Assembly (NCBI RefSeq): GCF_018691265.1
Contig: NW_024881278.1
Span: forward strand, 3,796,001 to 3,860,000
Source of the DNA: Tyto alba
Taxonomy: Eukaryota; Chordata; Aves; Strigiformes; Tytonidae
Length of the DNA: 64,000 bases
Direction: 5' to 3'
Shown in pieces: positions 11,851-24,742 of the stretch. Below the pieces are notes generated by a model that had not been told where the DNA came from, ran no database searches, and saw nothing but the letters and a program-made list of their open reading frames with translations. Within the stretch, counting starts at the first letter, position 1. Each line of letters opens with the position of its first letter. The translations under genes and the position numbers were made by a program.

Positions 11851-13871
11851 ATCACTGCCCTCTCAGTTTGACAAACTTTTGTTACAATTTTGTCGAATTG
11901 TCGTAAAGCACATGTATTCATTTAAAAACACATCCGTCAAACAAGCATTCAGCACACTTGGAAATACATATCCAACAGGAGATTGGAAACTCAGCCTTCT
12001 CAAAAAGCCTGAGACAGCTTTCCTCATGGAAGGAAATTTAATGTTTTCTGAACATTTGCTATTAAGTACCTAATTAAGCATAAAAGCAGTAAATATAAAA
12101 ACTGATCATTTATATGAAGTGAAGTGTACACAGAATGACAAGGAATATTCCCTTCCTTTAAAAATGAGACATGTAAAACCCACTGGAAGAAAAGCTACAG
12201 TGAAGGCAGTAACCAAGGAAGCCGTAGAATACGATTAAACTCCAAATCCTTTATGAATACTCTTTTCTGGTCAAAATGAAGTAATAATTTGTCCCATTTC
12301 CTTCAAAGGGATTACTTTGCACCTAAGTTATGCACGTACCTAAAAATATTTATGGGAATGCAAGTCTTTATGCAAATTGAAAATAAATTAATCAGTTCAG
12401 CCAACCAGTGTTTCACACAGCCCCCGGTGAAGACAGAATACATGACACTGTCCGAATAAAAGATGAGGTCATTGCATAATCTCCATGAATGTAATTCTTG
12501 ATGAGGTTATGAATAATATCAGTTCTCATTATATCTCATGGTTGTTTGAAGTCATTCGACATCTCAGTATGCGCCAGTCAAATATCGTTCCATCTGGAAA
12601 TACATTCCTTAAAGGAAGAAATTTTGTTCACGTAGAAAGCCTAATCCTACAAAGTCCCCAGGAAAATATCCTGCCAACTTCAAAGCATACTGGTCTTCAT
12701 GCAAAATATGGTAATAGTTATCTAGCCCTTCTGCACATTAGAAATATTCATTTCATCAAGGTCATGCAACGAGATGCACTTGAAGGACTTTGCTTCTTCA
12801 TTTTAAAACCCAATTTCTATATATTGCTCCATAAGTCTGCATTTACTGTGAACATGAAGAGCACAGTAAAACTCCCAGGTTGTTAGGTATAAAGACTACA
12901 CATGAACCCATCAGACTAATTTAAGGATTTTTTTGGTCTGTTTTTTACATTAAAACACACTTTTCACCCAGCAGCTAAAGTTAATTGGAAGCTCATGTGT
13001 ATAGAGAGATTAATTATCAACGATGCCAAAGAGAAAAATGAAATACAAAAATAATCAAGTATGTTTCTTAATTGCTATTATCTCATCTAGTGTCAAGGAT
13101 ATCAGTGTATCTTCATCACAACCACATAGCTAATGCTTGATGTCCTTAGGCTGCACATTCAGAGCTGCTCAGGTGCTTTGAACGCATACCTGAAAAACCT
13201 GCAAACCTGCAAACCACTTCAGACATTAATATTTCTAAACTGTGAGTTATATCCTCAATGTTGACTGGATCTCAGCACTGGTCTGGGAGATGGCTAATCC
13301 TAACAAGTTGTTAATGGAAGACATTTGATGGAGGAGCAGAGGATCTCTTCTCCCAAGCCAGACAAGGAGATCCCAATCTCTACAGCCCTGAGGAAAACCT
13401 CAGGGCTTGCAGGTTGATACCGCACGGGGGAAGGGGAAAGCACAGACCCAGCAGTACACATACATGATCAGCAATAGCACGTATCCAATCCTAAAGAGAT
13501 GCCAATTTCATTCTAAGTTTTAAATGTCTGAACTTCATCTTTCCAGCATATGGTATCTTCAAAGGCTTATCAAGTAGCAGAATTCAGGCAGCTGCACTGC
13601 CATACAGTGAGGTTAATGCCTTTGCTAAAATCAAGTCGCAGCAGAGTTGTTTGTTACAATAACAACAGTCCTATGGGGTAAGGAGGGTTCCTAGTGAGGT
13701 TTTTGCAGCTTTTCTAGCAGGAAACTTTTAAAAATGAGACATCCCTGCCTAAACAGAAAGATAAGTGGATGCAATCAACATACTCTTTAATTGTCTTTCC
13801 CATGGCTCACTGCAGAAAAAAGCCCACACCTTTATTCTGCAGGTACTAATTTCAGAGCACTGTATTTTTAG
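11851..13871. other. AT-rich stretch with one 133-codon open frame
   Basis: AT-rich unique sequence. A plus-strand frame at 12485-12886 stays open for 133 codons despite low GC. The product is rich in I, L, N and S and matches no family I know. Around 13194-13216 the phrase cctgcaaa is repeated in short tandem. Otherwise featureless. Confidence 0.45.
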
Positions 13872-13890
13872 AAAAAAAAAAAAAAAAAAA
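13872..13890. repeat. A19 homopolymer
   Basis: Nineteen uninterrupted A, directly followed by gccatatgac. It is a possible retroposon tail, but no matching upstream target-site duplication longer than 6 bp was found. Confidence 0.95.
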
Positions 13891-14010
13891 GCCATATGAC
13901 TGACATATATTAATTAAACCCTGCTGTGATGTTTATTAGTTTGGGAATAATTATTTAATCAAGAAATAGCTGCCAAGCTTTTGATTCAATGATGATGAAT
14001 AGATATGTTC
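13891..14010. promoter_or_regulatory. Candidate enhancer-like AT-rich block
   Basis: Clustered homeodomain-type cores: TTAATTAA at 13910-13917, further TAAT/ATTA cores and TTTAATCAAG near 13955. This word content is common in vertebrate conserved non-coding elements but also arises by chance in AT-rich DNA. Conservation cannot be seen from one sequence. Confidence 0.2.
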
Positions 14011-14301
14011 AAAAAGATATTTGAAGCCAACTGAAGTAGGAGAAAATCCAGAATAATTCAGAGGAATTTGAAAGCAGTGGATCAGCATCAGAACATTGAC
14101 CCTGCATTCATTTGTGTTCTGAGACCTTTAGCTTCTTTCCTAAATAAACACCATTTTGATCTGCAAATGTTTATTGCCATGATTGAGTCAAACATAAAAA
14201 ACAACCCTACCTGAAGGAAACAAGACAAACAACTTGGCACCTTCCTGACAACTTGTGCTACATGTATTTATTCCTTCCACTGTTCCTACATAAACACATC
14301 T

Positions 14302-14322
14302 AATAAAGAAAAAAAAAAAAAA
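14302..14322 (+). repeat. AATAAA hexamer abutting an A14 tract
   Basis: AATAAA (14302-14307), then G, then fourteen A (14309-14322). A true poly(A) tail of a processed copy normally begins 10-30 nt after the hexamer, so this is more likely an A-rich expansion than a retrocopy end. Confidence 0.7.
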
Positions 14323-14998
14323 TGTCAAGTACACGTCCACTTGCTTTTCCTTTAAAGAAGTGGATAAGCTTTGACTTCTTCAGCAGTGTTAAAGCCAAGT
14401 GTGAAAACACAGTACATCTCTCTCTGCTGTAGTTTTGGAAGAAAATTCAGTTTTCCTTTTTCAATAAAGAAATTATATATTGCAGGTCTCCCGCCCTGGC
14501 TGTATTCACAGTGCAAACTGAAGAAATAATCCAGTGGAGAAACTGTCTGTGAGAAGAGCTCGAAAATATATTTTGTTTTAAAAGTAAGACATAGTCAGTT
14601 GCCTACTGACTGAAATAAAAATGTCCCACACATAATTAATTCAGTTTTAGGTCTGTAATCAACATCACGGTGCAGTCTCATGTCTTACTACTACTACAGG
14701 TAAAGCCACAGGCATGCTACATCTTCTTGCACAACGAGGTATACCCCAAACCTGAAAGCCTGCAATTTAATGCTGTCCTTCCTGCAAGTGGTGGCTATGG
14801 AAAGACTACTGTGTAGTCAGATGCAAAAATAGAATTAAACCCTCAAAATCAGGAATAAAACCTCATGTAATGAAAGAACAAGGAAATCCAGAAAGATAAT
14901 AAAGAACAGCCCTAATACGAAGCTTATATGATTTCTCTACAGTCAAGCGAATGTCATGGTGGATTAAAAAACAGTTAAAATTCTACACACACAGAGAA
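14323..14998. other. AT-rich non-coding, nothing recognised
   Basis: Unique AT-rich sequence without open frames of note, repeats or motifs that I can support. Confidence 0.6.
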
Positions 14999-15041
14999 AT
15001 ATACGTATGTGTGTGTATATATATACACACACATACATATA
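14999..15041. repeat. Perfect 32-bp palindrome in an alternating purine-pyrimidine tract
   Basis: Positions 15005-15036 read identically on both strands (a GT/TATA/AC arrangement centred at 15020/15021). With one mismatched pair the symmetry extends to about 15000-15041. Purines and pyrimidines alternate strictly from 14999 to 15041, a composition known to favour Z-DNA and cruciform extrusion. It probably arose as a compound dinucleotide microsatellite. Confidence 0.9.
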
Positions 15042-18000
15042 ATAAACCAAATACATGGCTTAGAAAACAAGACAGTTGCTTTGTCAGACACATTTCTAGG
15101 GGATCTGAATTAAGGAATTAGATTGAAATGAAAGGTTTTCCTTTCTGGACAAGTTTTTGTCTGTCCTTCTGAAAGCAGAATAACAAACTGCAGAAGGGGT
15201 TGTCAATTCAGCAGTTCATTTATGCTTTTGTAAAAATGCTAAAAGCTTCAGAGGATCAATCTTATGCAAGTAATGTCTGTTAAACCAGCAGTGATTTCCT
15301 CTGCAGCAGCAGGACAAACCGAGGAAGAAATTGTACCTGAACTTGAAACCAAGGACTTCACAAGTACCTTGATGCTGGCAGAGGGGTTGCTGGTGGCTTA
15401 ACAGACTTTCTCCTGTTGAAGTAAGAGTCTTCTAATTTTAGGAGAAGTGGGAGATTTTGTGAGCCTGAACTTCAGCAAAGGTTTTGTCTGTCAGAGTGAA
15501 GAGGTGTCATGAGAACTAAGGTAGGAGGAAGGCATCATGTAGCAGAAAAAGTGCCCGAACTCTCCTAAGCACAAAGATTTTCTCCTTCCCAAGGAAACCC
15601 GAACATATATGTGTCACACCTGGGGACCCTCTCAAGAATGTACCATTGGGGCCATCACTACAAACCCACTCCATTTGTAACTAGCATTTGGGACTTTAGT
15701 CTTGGTCTACTTTGTTGGGGTTCACCTTCTACCTCTTTCCATGAACATTTTTTGCAATGAAGCCAGAGCTTTGTGAGACAGCAGTCTGCACTTACTAACA
15801 AGGTGTGAATAATTTTAGCAGTGCTCTTTCTTGAGGCTTCTTTTCCTGTGGAGCAAGCTAAGAGGTATCACATCAGCAAGGCAAGGGGTAGAGAACACAC
15901 CAGATCATACATGGTCCATCTCCTCCCACCTCTTGTATGTGCCTGGATATTACAGGTAACATTAGTTCTGCCTTTTCTACACCTTTGAGGAATTAATTTT
16001 TGAATATTAACGGTGTTTTCCTAAGACTATTTCCTGTGTTTAACTTATCCAAGTAAAGTTAAGTACCAAATTAAATACCTAAATTACTGATTCCTTGAGT
16101 AAATCAGGAACAGCAGAAAACTGGAATAAATATCTGCACTAAAAGAAGCACTCATTACACAGCTAACTAATACATAGTAACTGATTTGGGATCAAAGTCT
16201 AATGAAGATGAGAAAGTTTCTATTTTCCACCTGTTTAATCTCTTCTGTATAATAGGACAGGTTAGATGTTTATTTTGAATGACTGATACTTGCTCAGTCT
16301 ACAAAAAGCCTGGTCTCCACTGAGATTTTACTTCAAGCTGGAAAACCATTTACGGAGGACAAGATTTTAAGGAGTGTCTAGACCAGTCTTTGCCAAGGTG
16401 TCGTCTGTTTAGAAATACAGAAATATGTTTACAACGCGTAAAAGTAACCCAGTGTAGGTAGAAGTTAGAAAATCTGTATAGTTACAAAGCCCAAATAATA
16501 GTGCACAAGATTTTCAGGAGACTAATACAATAAAAGGCCAGCAAAACCTTAGAGGAAAGCCAGAAAATTCAGATAGATGATTAGTAATACCCTGTTCCAT
16601 ATATTTAACATTTTTAAAGGGCAATCCTCTCAGCAAGGATTGCATGCACAAAGGCTCAGATCTAGTCCCCTTTACTGCAACATAATTCTACAAACACATG
16701 CAGGTGTATGCTTTAGCCCTACATGTATAAAAAGAACTTGAGGCTAAACTGGGTCAGTATGTTACTGTGACAGTTGTTTTTATGCTGAAGATGGGCACAC
16801 ATTGTACACAGAAAAGAGACCAGGAAGACAAGAGAATTACATCTTGTTTTTCTTGGGCACAAGCCTGGAAGAAAGACAAGCAGCATAAGTTGCTTGGCTG
16901 CTGCCTTTTGCATCCCTTTGTGTTGCTAGATGCCATGGTTCAACTGCTTTGTGTCATCTCTAATGGTTCTGGGTTGGAGCACATCAACACCACCTCACCA
17001 AGAAGGAGGCTATGGGCAAACACATCAAGACCAAGTTACTATCCAACCCCTCACATCATCTTTCCCCTGCACCCCACTTTCCCATTCCTCTCAAACTCTT
17101 TTCCTCTTGCAGGTCAGGACCACAACACATCTGACTGACACATCATTATGAAGGCCAAGCAGGTGTAAGGCTCTGGTTAGGTTTTGCATCTCAAAAGCCT
17201 TTTGGGATCACTCATCTTTCTCTGATTCTCCACCTGCTCTTGGAACTGCTGTGGATTCAAGGGCGCACCTAACGCAAGGTCTGACTGATCTCCAGGCATA
17301 TGCAGTGCTAGGTCCCATTTGACAGTAATCCTTCTGGCCAGACAAATAATAAATACTAATGTATTTTTAAGGTGTAATCTTGCCATTGTGATCAATTGCC
17401 TGACTGCAGAGACATGACAGCATACATAGAGAGCATTAAAAAGTCTAAAGAAATACAAGAAAATAGATGTTGAACTCTTTTAATGGCTTAACGTCTCAAG
17501 GGAAGGAAGAAGGAAGCATGTTGTGAACACAGCAGTATTTTGGTTTAAAATTACAATGCATGGTTTATTAATTTTCATGAAGCTTCTTGTATCAAGTGTT
17601 ACATCTGTCTAATTTAAGAGAATAAAACATACGTAATGCTGATCAATCTTGCCGAATTTGCAAGCTGAGCTCTCCACCATCTAGCTGAAACACACTTCTG
17701 TGTACAGAATATTCTTAAGGAAATGGCAGAGCCTAACTGGACTGAAAACTGCAAGCAGCTCTATAACAGATTCAGCAGAATCTGTCTTCTGAAGAGAGCT
17801 GAAACCTCAGCCTTCTGCTGATTCTGCTGTAGATGGCTTTACTCTTTCCTCTGGACTCAGCCAAATGAAGTCACATTAAAACCAGGTTATTCTTCAAAGC
17901 CCGTATCACCTCTGATATCATACGCACCACTACAAAATATATTAGCAGTACTTTGAATCCTACCTAAGCAACACTTCAGAAGACCTCAGAAAATGTGTAA

Positions 18001-20029
18001 CAACATACTAAACAACACAGGAGATCTACATTTTGGTTTTATCATGAAAAGGATTGTGGAAATAATCTGTGGGCAACAGAACTGAAATAACCAAGACAAA
18101 GACACAGAACCATGCATACGAATCAGGTATAAACAATATCTCTGATAAGCCTTGAGATCTGTTTGTCTACCAACAACTCAATGAAAGCAATAGGCTATTC
18201 AAATATTACTTTTTCATTACCACTGGAAGGGCACCTACCTACCTTGCAACACTGAGTTGTATGCTTTATCTTTCTATATTTACAGACTGATACAAAAGCC
18301 TCATGAGCATTTCATACAATAGAAATTATTTGAGATCAAGGGTGAAGCCCCATGCTGAACCGCACTCATCACTGAATGTCACCTGGCTGGAGATGGGACT
18401 AATTAAAACCAAATAAATATCCCTGCTTCCCAGCATCGGGCCATTCTGCAGCTGGTGTGTGGCACTCAGAATCAAGGAAAAGTGCATTCTGCGTTATCCC
18501 CTCAACATGAATATAAAGCATATGATATGACATCCTAGCAGCCAGCTCACCAGGCATCTGTAAAGACATGCAAATACAAGTTGCTAAAGATTTCCCTTTT
18601 ATCTGCTGTGACAAAACAGTTTGATTTTTATGTTTAAAATTTAGTGCTCTCGAGCAGAGTGGACATGAGCAATTCTTGTATCTACTGCCTGCAGCGTGCA
18701 GGATCAGAATAGAAATAGGAGTCTGAAATTCACCTTGGCTCTACTTTATACATGAAAACACTTCTTACAATGAATTAAAACTGAGCATTATTTTACGGTA
18801 ATAAATGATGCTTTCTCTTCTTCTCTACACCCAAACTGTCTTATATGTAAAATTTAATTCTTCCTAATCCTTTACAAGTATTTAGTACAGCTATACATTT
18901 TGGAAAGAACTGAGTCTTGGGAAATATGAGAGATTAAATTCTAATGCTGTACGAACATAGAGCAGCTTCAGCAGGAGTTACCAACAGTGATGAATCTCCA
19001 CCTACCAAAAGCTGCTGTCTGGTGGTATGGTCTTATATCACTTGCTCTCCTGTCACTGTCATTCTCAACCCCAAACTTTCCCCAGTTTAAATAAGGAAGA
19101 GTGATGCAAGTTGGAAAGTATCCTGCATTACTTAAGTAGTAATGTAGTAGGTAACTGGGATGGAGAGATTAGGTTTTACATGCACCTCTACCAAAACAAC
19201 ACATGCGTGCTCAGTTGTTACACAGTCTTTGTTGAAAAGTTTGCCTAGATAATAGTACTGTAATCCTTGACTGAAAAATAGGGTATGAAATTCCCAAAGG
19301 GAAACCAAGAAAGCCTCTGTAATGCACAAACAGGTGAAAGAAAAGGAAGAAAACCCCGGCCTTGTTCCCTTCCAGAAAATGAAAGACTTTTCCTCACACC
19401 TCCTATTTGGAGGGCTATGGTCAGGACCGGGTAAGGCTAAAGCAGCACAATTCTCTCTAAACATCCACTTGTCCTTGTTAACTGCTTAAACTCAAGTAGC
19501 AGTTCTTAGAATTAGCTTAAATCCAGTGAAGGTGCCTATACCCATGGTGCATGGTGATCATATTAGCCGCTGATGAACTGAGATGTGTCTGAATGTGCCT
19601 GTAAGCCTCTGTAATGAAGCAGGCAATCCACTCTCACACAGGTTATCCCAGGCTTCGCCCTACTGAGTTAAGTATTTTTATGCATGAGCAGGAGCTGAGC
19701 AAGGGCCAAAGCACAAAATCGTAAAGTGAGTTAATCCCTGCAGCTACAGTGTTGGGAAACACAGAAGAATCAGCCAAATATTCTCCTTGTAAAAGGGAAC
19801 TCAGCTGATTTCAGCATAATGTTTATATTGCTGAGGGACTTGGCTTCAGTTTTTTAATTGGCGGACAGACCCATGAGCAGCTTTATCTCTCTTTCCAATA
19901 ACATTATTTTAACCTCAGCAAGACTGGGACTCTTACACGAGTGAAGGCTACAGACTCAGATGCCTTGACGTTTCTAGGCACGTTCCAGACCTTTAAGAGA
20001 AATTGCAGGCAAAACTCTGTGAAGCCTTT
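15042..20029. other. AT-rich non-coding, nothing recognised
   Basis: About 5 kb of unique sequence. Open frames of 60-123 codons overlap one another, as at 16719-17151 where both strands are open. A polypyrimidine-AG at about 17100-17112 resembles an acceptor site but leads into no exon that I can support. Confidence 0.55.
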
Positions 20030-20320
20030 TACGAAGGCGTCCCTTGTCCGGTCTCCAGTAAGAGCCAGCCCTGGGCGCCCTGTGGCGCACAGCCCGCAGC
20101 CGAGACCATCCCCGCCACGGCTGCGGGGATGCGGAAGCAGCACGTGCTTTGGAGCAGGACCCGGGAGCCTGCCGACTCGATCCAGGCTTTCCGAGTATTC
20201 ACAGCCTCAAAACAGCTGATGGTAACGCTGCATGGAGGGCTCAAGGCTTTGCTTCTGTTAAAAGCTGAAAAAAATTACCGTCCTTCTCGCGAGCGGACAG
20301 GGCAGCAAGGATATGTTAAA
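20030..20320. promoter_or_regulatory. CpG-rich pocket with TCTCGCGAG element
   Basis: About twenty CpGs fall in roughly 290 bp in an otherwise CpG-poor region. The pocket holds an E-box CACGTG near 20140 and TCTCGCGAG at 20285-20293, nine of ten bases of the TCTCGCGAGA palindrome known from CpG-island promoters (BANP/KAISO-type site). No TATA box, first exon or splice donor could be assigned. A 147-codon plus-strand frame (20003-20446) crosses it but has no recognisable domain. It could be an orphan CpG island or a promoter of unknown orientation. Confidence 0.4.
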
Positions 20321-22328
20321 ATTAGTGTCCCGGTAAAGAAAATTTATTCAAGTTATAAAAGCTGCAGCGTTTTAAAAGAAGGCTTCCTCTTCTTCTTTGA
20401 CTCCCCATTCATGTTTATTGTGTATTTCACACAGATTTTGGCTTAGCTGATAAAGCATACTTGTAAAGTGTACATCTGACACTGGCCGGTCAAATAAAAC
20501 GGCAAGCGAATAGCCTCTTGAGGTAAAATCCCAGTCCTGCTTATGCCAACAAAACACCACTGCTGCCATCAGTGAGGCCCAGATTTCACTTTTGATTCCC
20601 CACACACACAATCTGTGATTATAAACAAGTGAAATATAATGGAGGCATGGTCATACCTTAAAATATAGCAGTAATAAGAGTGAAAACAAGAGAAAAAAAT
20701 AAGAGAATAAGAGAAATACGATTATTGTAATATACCTCCCATTCTGAACAGCAGGTTTCTTTTCCAAAGCAGTAAGATGTCAGTGAGCTACATCCTTTAG
20801 TAACTACACAGCGTATCTTATAACTTAATCAGAAAGAATCAAAGTTCAAAATATGTAACAATAAAAGAGAGATGGAGAATGAGCAAAAGCTGTCAATGAC
20901 AGATGCAAGCAACTGTTCTTAAAAGATAATTTTGGGCTAGTTTAAATCAGCCTTTCTCCACAAATGTCAGGGAAACCATTGTAATGCAACCAGAAAACCA
21001 GCCCTACCTTTCCATGATGTACCAAAACCAGGGGAGACAGAAGAAAACATACATTCAGTTTAAATTTGTGTTCACATTTAATTATACAGTTTCTACAGTT
21101 TGATTTTTCTGATCTGGACCAGAGTGAGGAAAAGGCAGTTTTTGTTACAACGTTACATACAGCAAAGCATAAGAATTAGTTGCCTGCACTATTTATAACT
21201 CAGAACACTCTGGTGAGTATTTCCATAGTATGTTACATCGACAGGCAAGTGGATATATTCCCCCACTACATAACTAGCACAGCTTTTTATCCTTAAATGA
21301 GAATCTCATCACAACGAACTCCAGAGAGTAAATATCTGGGTTTATTTGAAGTTATTTTAGTAGAATTTTAGCAAAACAAATTTACTCAGATTGTTCCTGC
21401 TACAGTAGTAGCAATTGACTTTTCATCACAATTTTCTTAGCGCTGTTGGGGGAGATGAAACCCACATTTCATGGTAATTCCAAATAGGAAAGTTCAGTCC
21501 CTTAATTTTCTTCTCCCTTGTTAAAATCCTCTTTCCTTTACAGAACAGCAGTAAAATGGCCTTGTTTTTAGTATCATACTGTATACAGACAGATTTCTCT
21601 GATCACCCATTATACCCTGGAAATACTATCGGATCAGTTCAGTGATGCACTCAAAAAGGCAGCCCCTGAAGCCCAGAGGGATCCAAAGAGTTTTGGTTTG
21701 TATGTCACACATACAAGCTGACGGAAGAACTTCAAGAGCTTTAGGCAATATCAGAGCAGCACACTAGCACTTTGTCCTCATTTTTGCATTTCCTTCAAAC
21801 TCTATAAGAAAAATTGGCAGGTATGGACAGTGGTTTTACTGTTTTATGTCTTAATAGCTGCTATTTCAGAGTAAGTAGGGTTTCTTTACGTGTAATACAG
21901 GCAACGTACTTCTCCTCCACCAAAAAAAAAAAAGCAGCAAGGAAGCAATGCAACTGAAAACACAATGTCCTTCCCCAAATTGGAGTGACCTAGGACGAGT
22001 GGGGCTGCCCCCAGCACAGCTCTCCAACCCTGTTAACCAACCATCAGCACTTCACTCGCAGAGGAGCTCAGCATCTGCCTGCACCCTCTGTGTTAGCAGA
22101 GACACATTCCCAAATCAACAACTCCCTTAAGTGAGACCCCCGTTAAGCAGGTTAGCTAAACAACTTTTAATTTAACTCCTGCTTCTTTTAAATAAATGGA
22201 AAAGTGCATGGCCTTTGCTCTTGGAAACCCAGACTTTTGTCCTCTCTGCTACTATTGTGTTCCCTTGAATCTCTGTGGAACTCGTATACATCAATCATGA
22301 GCAAATAAAGATAAAGGCGCTACAATTC
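20321..22328. other. AT-rich non-coding
   Basis: Unique AT-rich sequence with a purine-rich AG stretch around 20670-20720 and A12 at 21922-21933. No gene or element recognised. Confidence 0.6.
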
Positions 22329-22422
22329 TTTTTTTTTTTTTAAGTTCCTTAAGCGATGTAAAAACAAAAATTACAGAACTAAAAATGAGATAATAGTTAA
22401 TTTGATTTTTTTTTTTTTTTTT
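22329..22422. repeat. Two T tracts (T13 and T17)
   Basis: T13 at 22329-22341 and T17 at 22406-22422, separated by 64 bp of A-rich sequence. On the minus strand these would be A tracts, but no element body or duplicated target site is visible. Confidence 0.9.
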
Positions 22423-23757
22423 GCAACCCTTTCTGACTGCAGCACCAACCCAGCTGTACTACTTCTGCACGCAATTTCTCTAGCTCCAAGAAGAAAATGT
22501 AAATCTCGTCTATTTAGCTGGGGGACAATACGCTGATTAAATTTATAGAGAGAAAGAAGGAAATTTCCTTACTAAAAAATACAGAAAACAGTGAAGGGAA
22601 AATTAGAACTCGTGGGGGCAAAATCACTTGCAAGCTGTGCAGGGGTTAGTTAAATATAAAAGCACGCATAGAAACCAGCACTCGGCCAAGCAGGCGCCTA
22701 GCAACAAAATGCTACATGTGATGTGTTTTTAAATAGGAGAGAAACTCTGCAGTTGTGTTGGTAAGCGAAGCAAGAATTCTTCTTTAAAACATCCTCTTGC
22801 TACTGGTCTATCAAATGCCAGAAGGCTAAGGGATGCTCTTGTGACATCAAGCAGGATTGCTCAATTCTCCGTTCCCTGCTGCATTTCGATAGCGGCTGTA
22901 CCTTCTCCATAGCCAGAGATACATTTTCCTTTTCTTCGTGGGTTTTGTCCATAGAAGCAGAAAATATATAAGGGAACTGACGTGTTAAGTTTGTGATGCT
23001 CGAGTGGCTGCAGTGCTTCAAACCTTACACATACCATGAATGGATGGATGAAGATGGCACTCAAGATACATGCTGCGCCTTCAGTGCTGCGTGGAAAAAA
23101 ATCCCTTGAGGTGTAAGGCAAGAACGTCTCCGTGGTTAAGCGTGTCCCTGGGATAACTCCATGCCAATACTCCCCCAACTCGGGGGAGCATCGCAGAGGT
23201 TTAATTGGCCCTTTCCTTATTTTTCAACCTGGTGTCCTGAAGAAAGATGCAGGACTGAACCTGCAGTTAATCACTGTAATTATGGACACTTTATAGTTTT
23301 ATGTACTGAATAAAACTATTTTCATGCTGACAAAATAACGTATAGCCTCATATATGTGTAATAGCTAGAATTAAGAGCTTACATCTACATTAAAAGGCAT
23401 ATAGCCGTTAAAACACATAGAATGATGGAAGTCAAATAAAAATAGGACAAAGGAAATATTCTGTGGGAAAGGCTATGATGCCCTTGTTAGTAATAAATGT
23501 CAATTCACATACAGTTTTTCCCCTAAAAAAAAAGAAGCAAGAACTTGCAAAATACAGAAGGCTGTGCCATAAAATCCCAACAGAAACAAAGAGTAATGTA
23601 ATAATTTCTTCTAACATACAAGATGGAGTTAAGCTATCAGGGTACATAAGCTGCCACAATTTAATAAATATAAAATGTAAATAGATTTTTGAAATTGGTA
23701 TTGTCTAAAAATACAGCAGTGTCAGTCAAACTGAAAATGGAAAACAAAAATGGGAAG
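22423..23757. other. Non-coding, nothing recognised
   Basis: Unique sequence. Overlapping minus-strand frames at 22800-23178 (73 and 105 codons) have no recognised similarity. Confidence 0.6.
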
Positions 23758-23773
23758 AAAAAAAAAAAAAAAA
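23758..23773. repeat. A16 homopolymer
   Basis: Sixteen uninterrupted A in a locally A-rich context. Confidence 0.95.
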
Positions 23774-24726
23774 GCACCAACTCAGCCAGTAAGATATGGG
23801 TCCAAAACAACATCTTGCAATTTAAGCTATCCAACAGTAGTGTATAAATACCACTTGTGAAGCCCTTCTTTTCCACTTTCATGTTATAAAAGCATATTTT
23901 ATCAATTTCTCATATGATTTGGGGAATATTTTGCCTAGCATAACTGTTAAGACTCGGGTTTTCTCACAGATGCTTTATCTGATGCCATCAATTCCAGTGT
24001 CAGTGGGAGAGATCGAGAGAAGCCACTCAGCAGGTGGAGTGGTTTTAGCTACAACCCGTGCAGCTCTCCTGCAGAAGCTGTATTTGAGCAGGAATGGAAG
24101 AGCAATCTTTATCTGGGCCACAGCAATAAACAACATTCTCTGAATCCCGTTCTGAAACCCTTGTTCTTGTGGCAGAGCACTTGGAGAAGCCAAACACGCA
24201 TTAGACCACTTCACAGGAATATGGAGCAGCCTATGGAGGAAGCACGTCAAGAATGGATTTAAAAGCAGCCCAGATCTTCTTTAAAGTTTCAAAGTCAGTA
24301 CGCTTACAGGGTATTGTGAAAATCTGGCTATCAAGATGAAAAATTGAGTTGTCGTTTTCTAATAGAATGAGTTCTGGTTACACCAGCTTGACACCCATGA
24401 GGCCAGCTTTTCTAGTGCACAGATTTATTTTTTTTATTAAAATGATTGAAAAAAATTTACTTTTTCTGCATAAAAAGCAAAAAAAAAATCAAAAAATATA
24501 ACTGCTACAGCACTTCTAACTCCTTTTAAGCCCCTTTCTGATAGAGATTTCAAGCTGTAACAATTATTATACCAAGTAATTTTGTGTGTGTATGTGCACG
24601 GGGGGCACCTAGCCTACTGTTTACACATAGACAGATACACAGACATTCACACGTGGTGCTTCCTCACACCACTGACATTCTCTCTATGGAACATTATATT
24701 TCTCCTGGATAATGTTATTACATATT
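23774..24726. other. Non-coding, nothing firm
   Basis: Unique sequence. A CTCF-like string at 24026-24039 lacks the key GGC step and is not called. A-rich stretches occur at 24478-24500. Confidence 0.55.
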
Positions 24727-24742
24727 TTATTGACGTCAATAA
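24727..24742. promoter_or_regulatory. Palindromic cAMP-response-element-like site
   Basis: TTATTGACGTCAATAA is a perfect 16-bp palindrome containing the full CRE octamer TGACGTCA (24731-24738), the consensus site of CREB/ATF bZIP dimers. The intact central CpG is notable in CpG-poor surroundings. No promoter or exon is adjacent, so function is inference. Confidence 0.45.

Noticed and set aside
24026..24039. CTCF-like CTCAGCAGGTGGAG
   Set aside because: The consensus GGC step is GGA here. A second CTCF-like string near 38080 is one base out of register.
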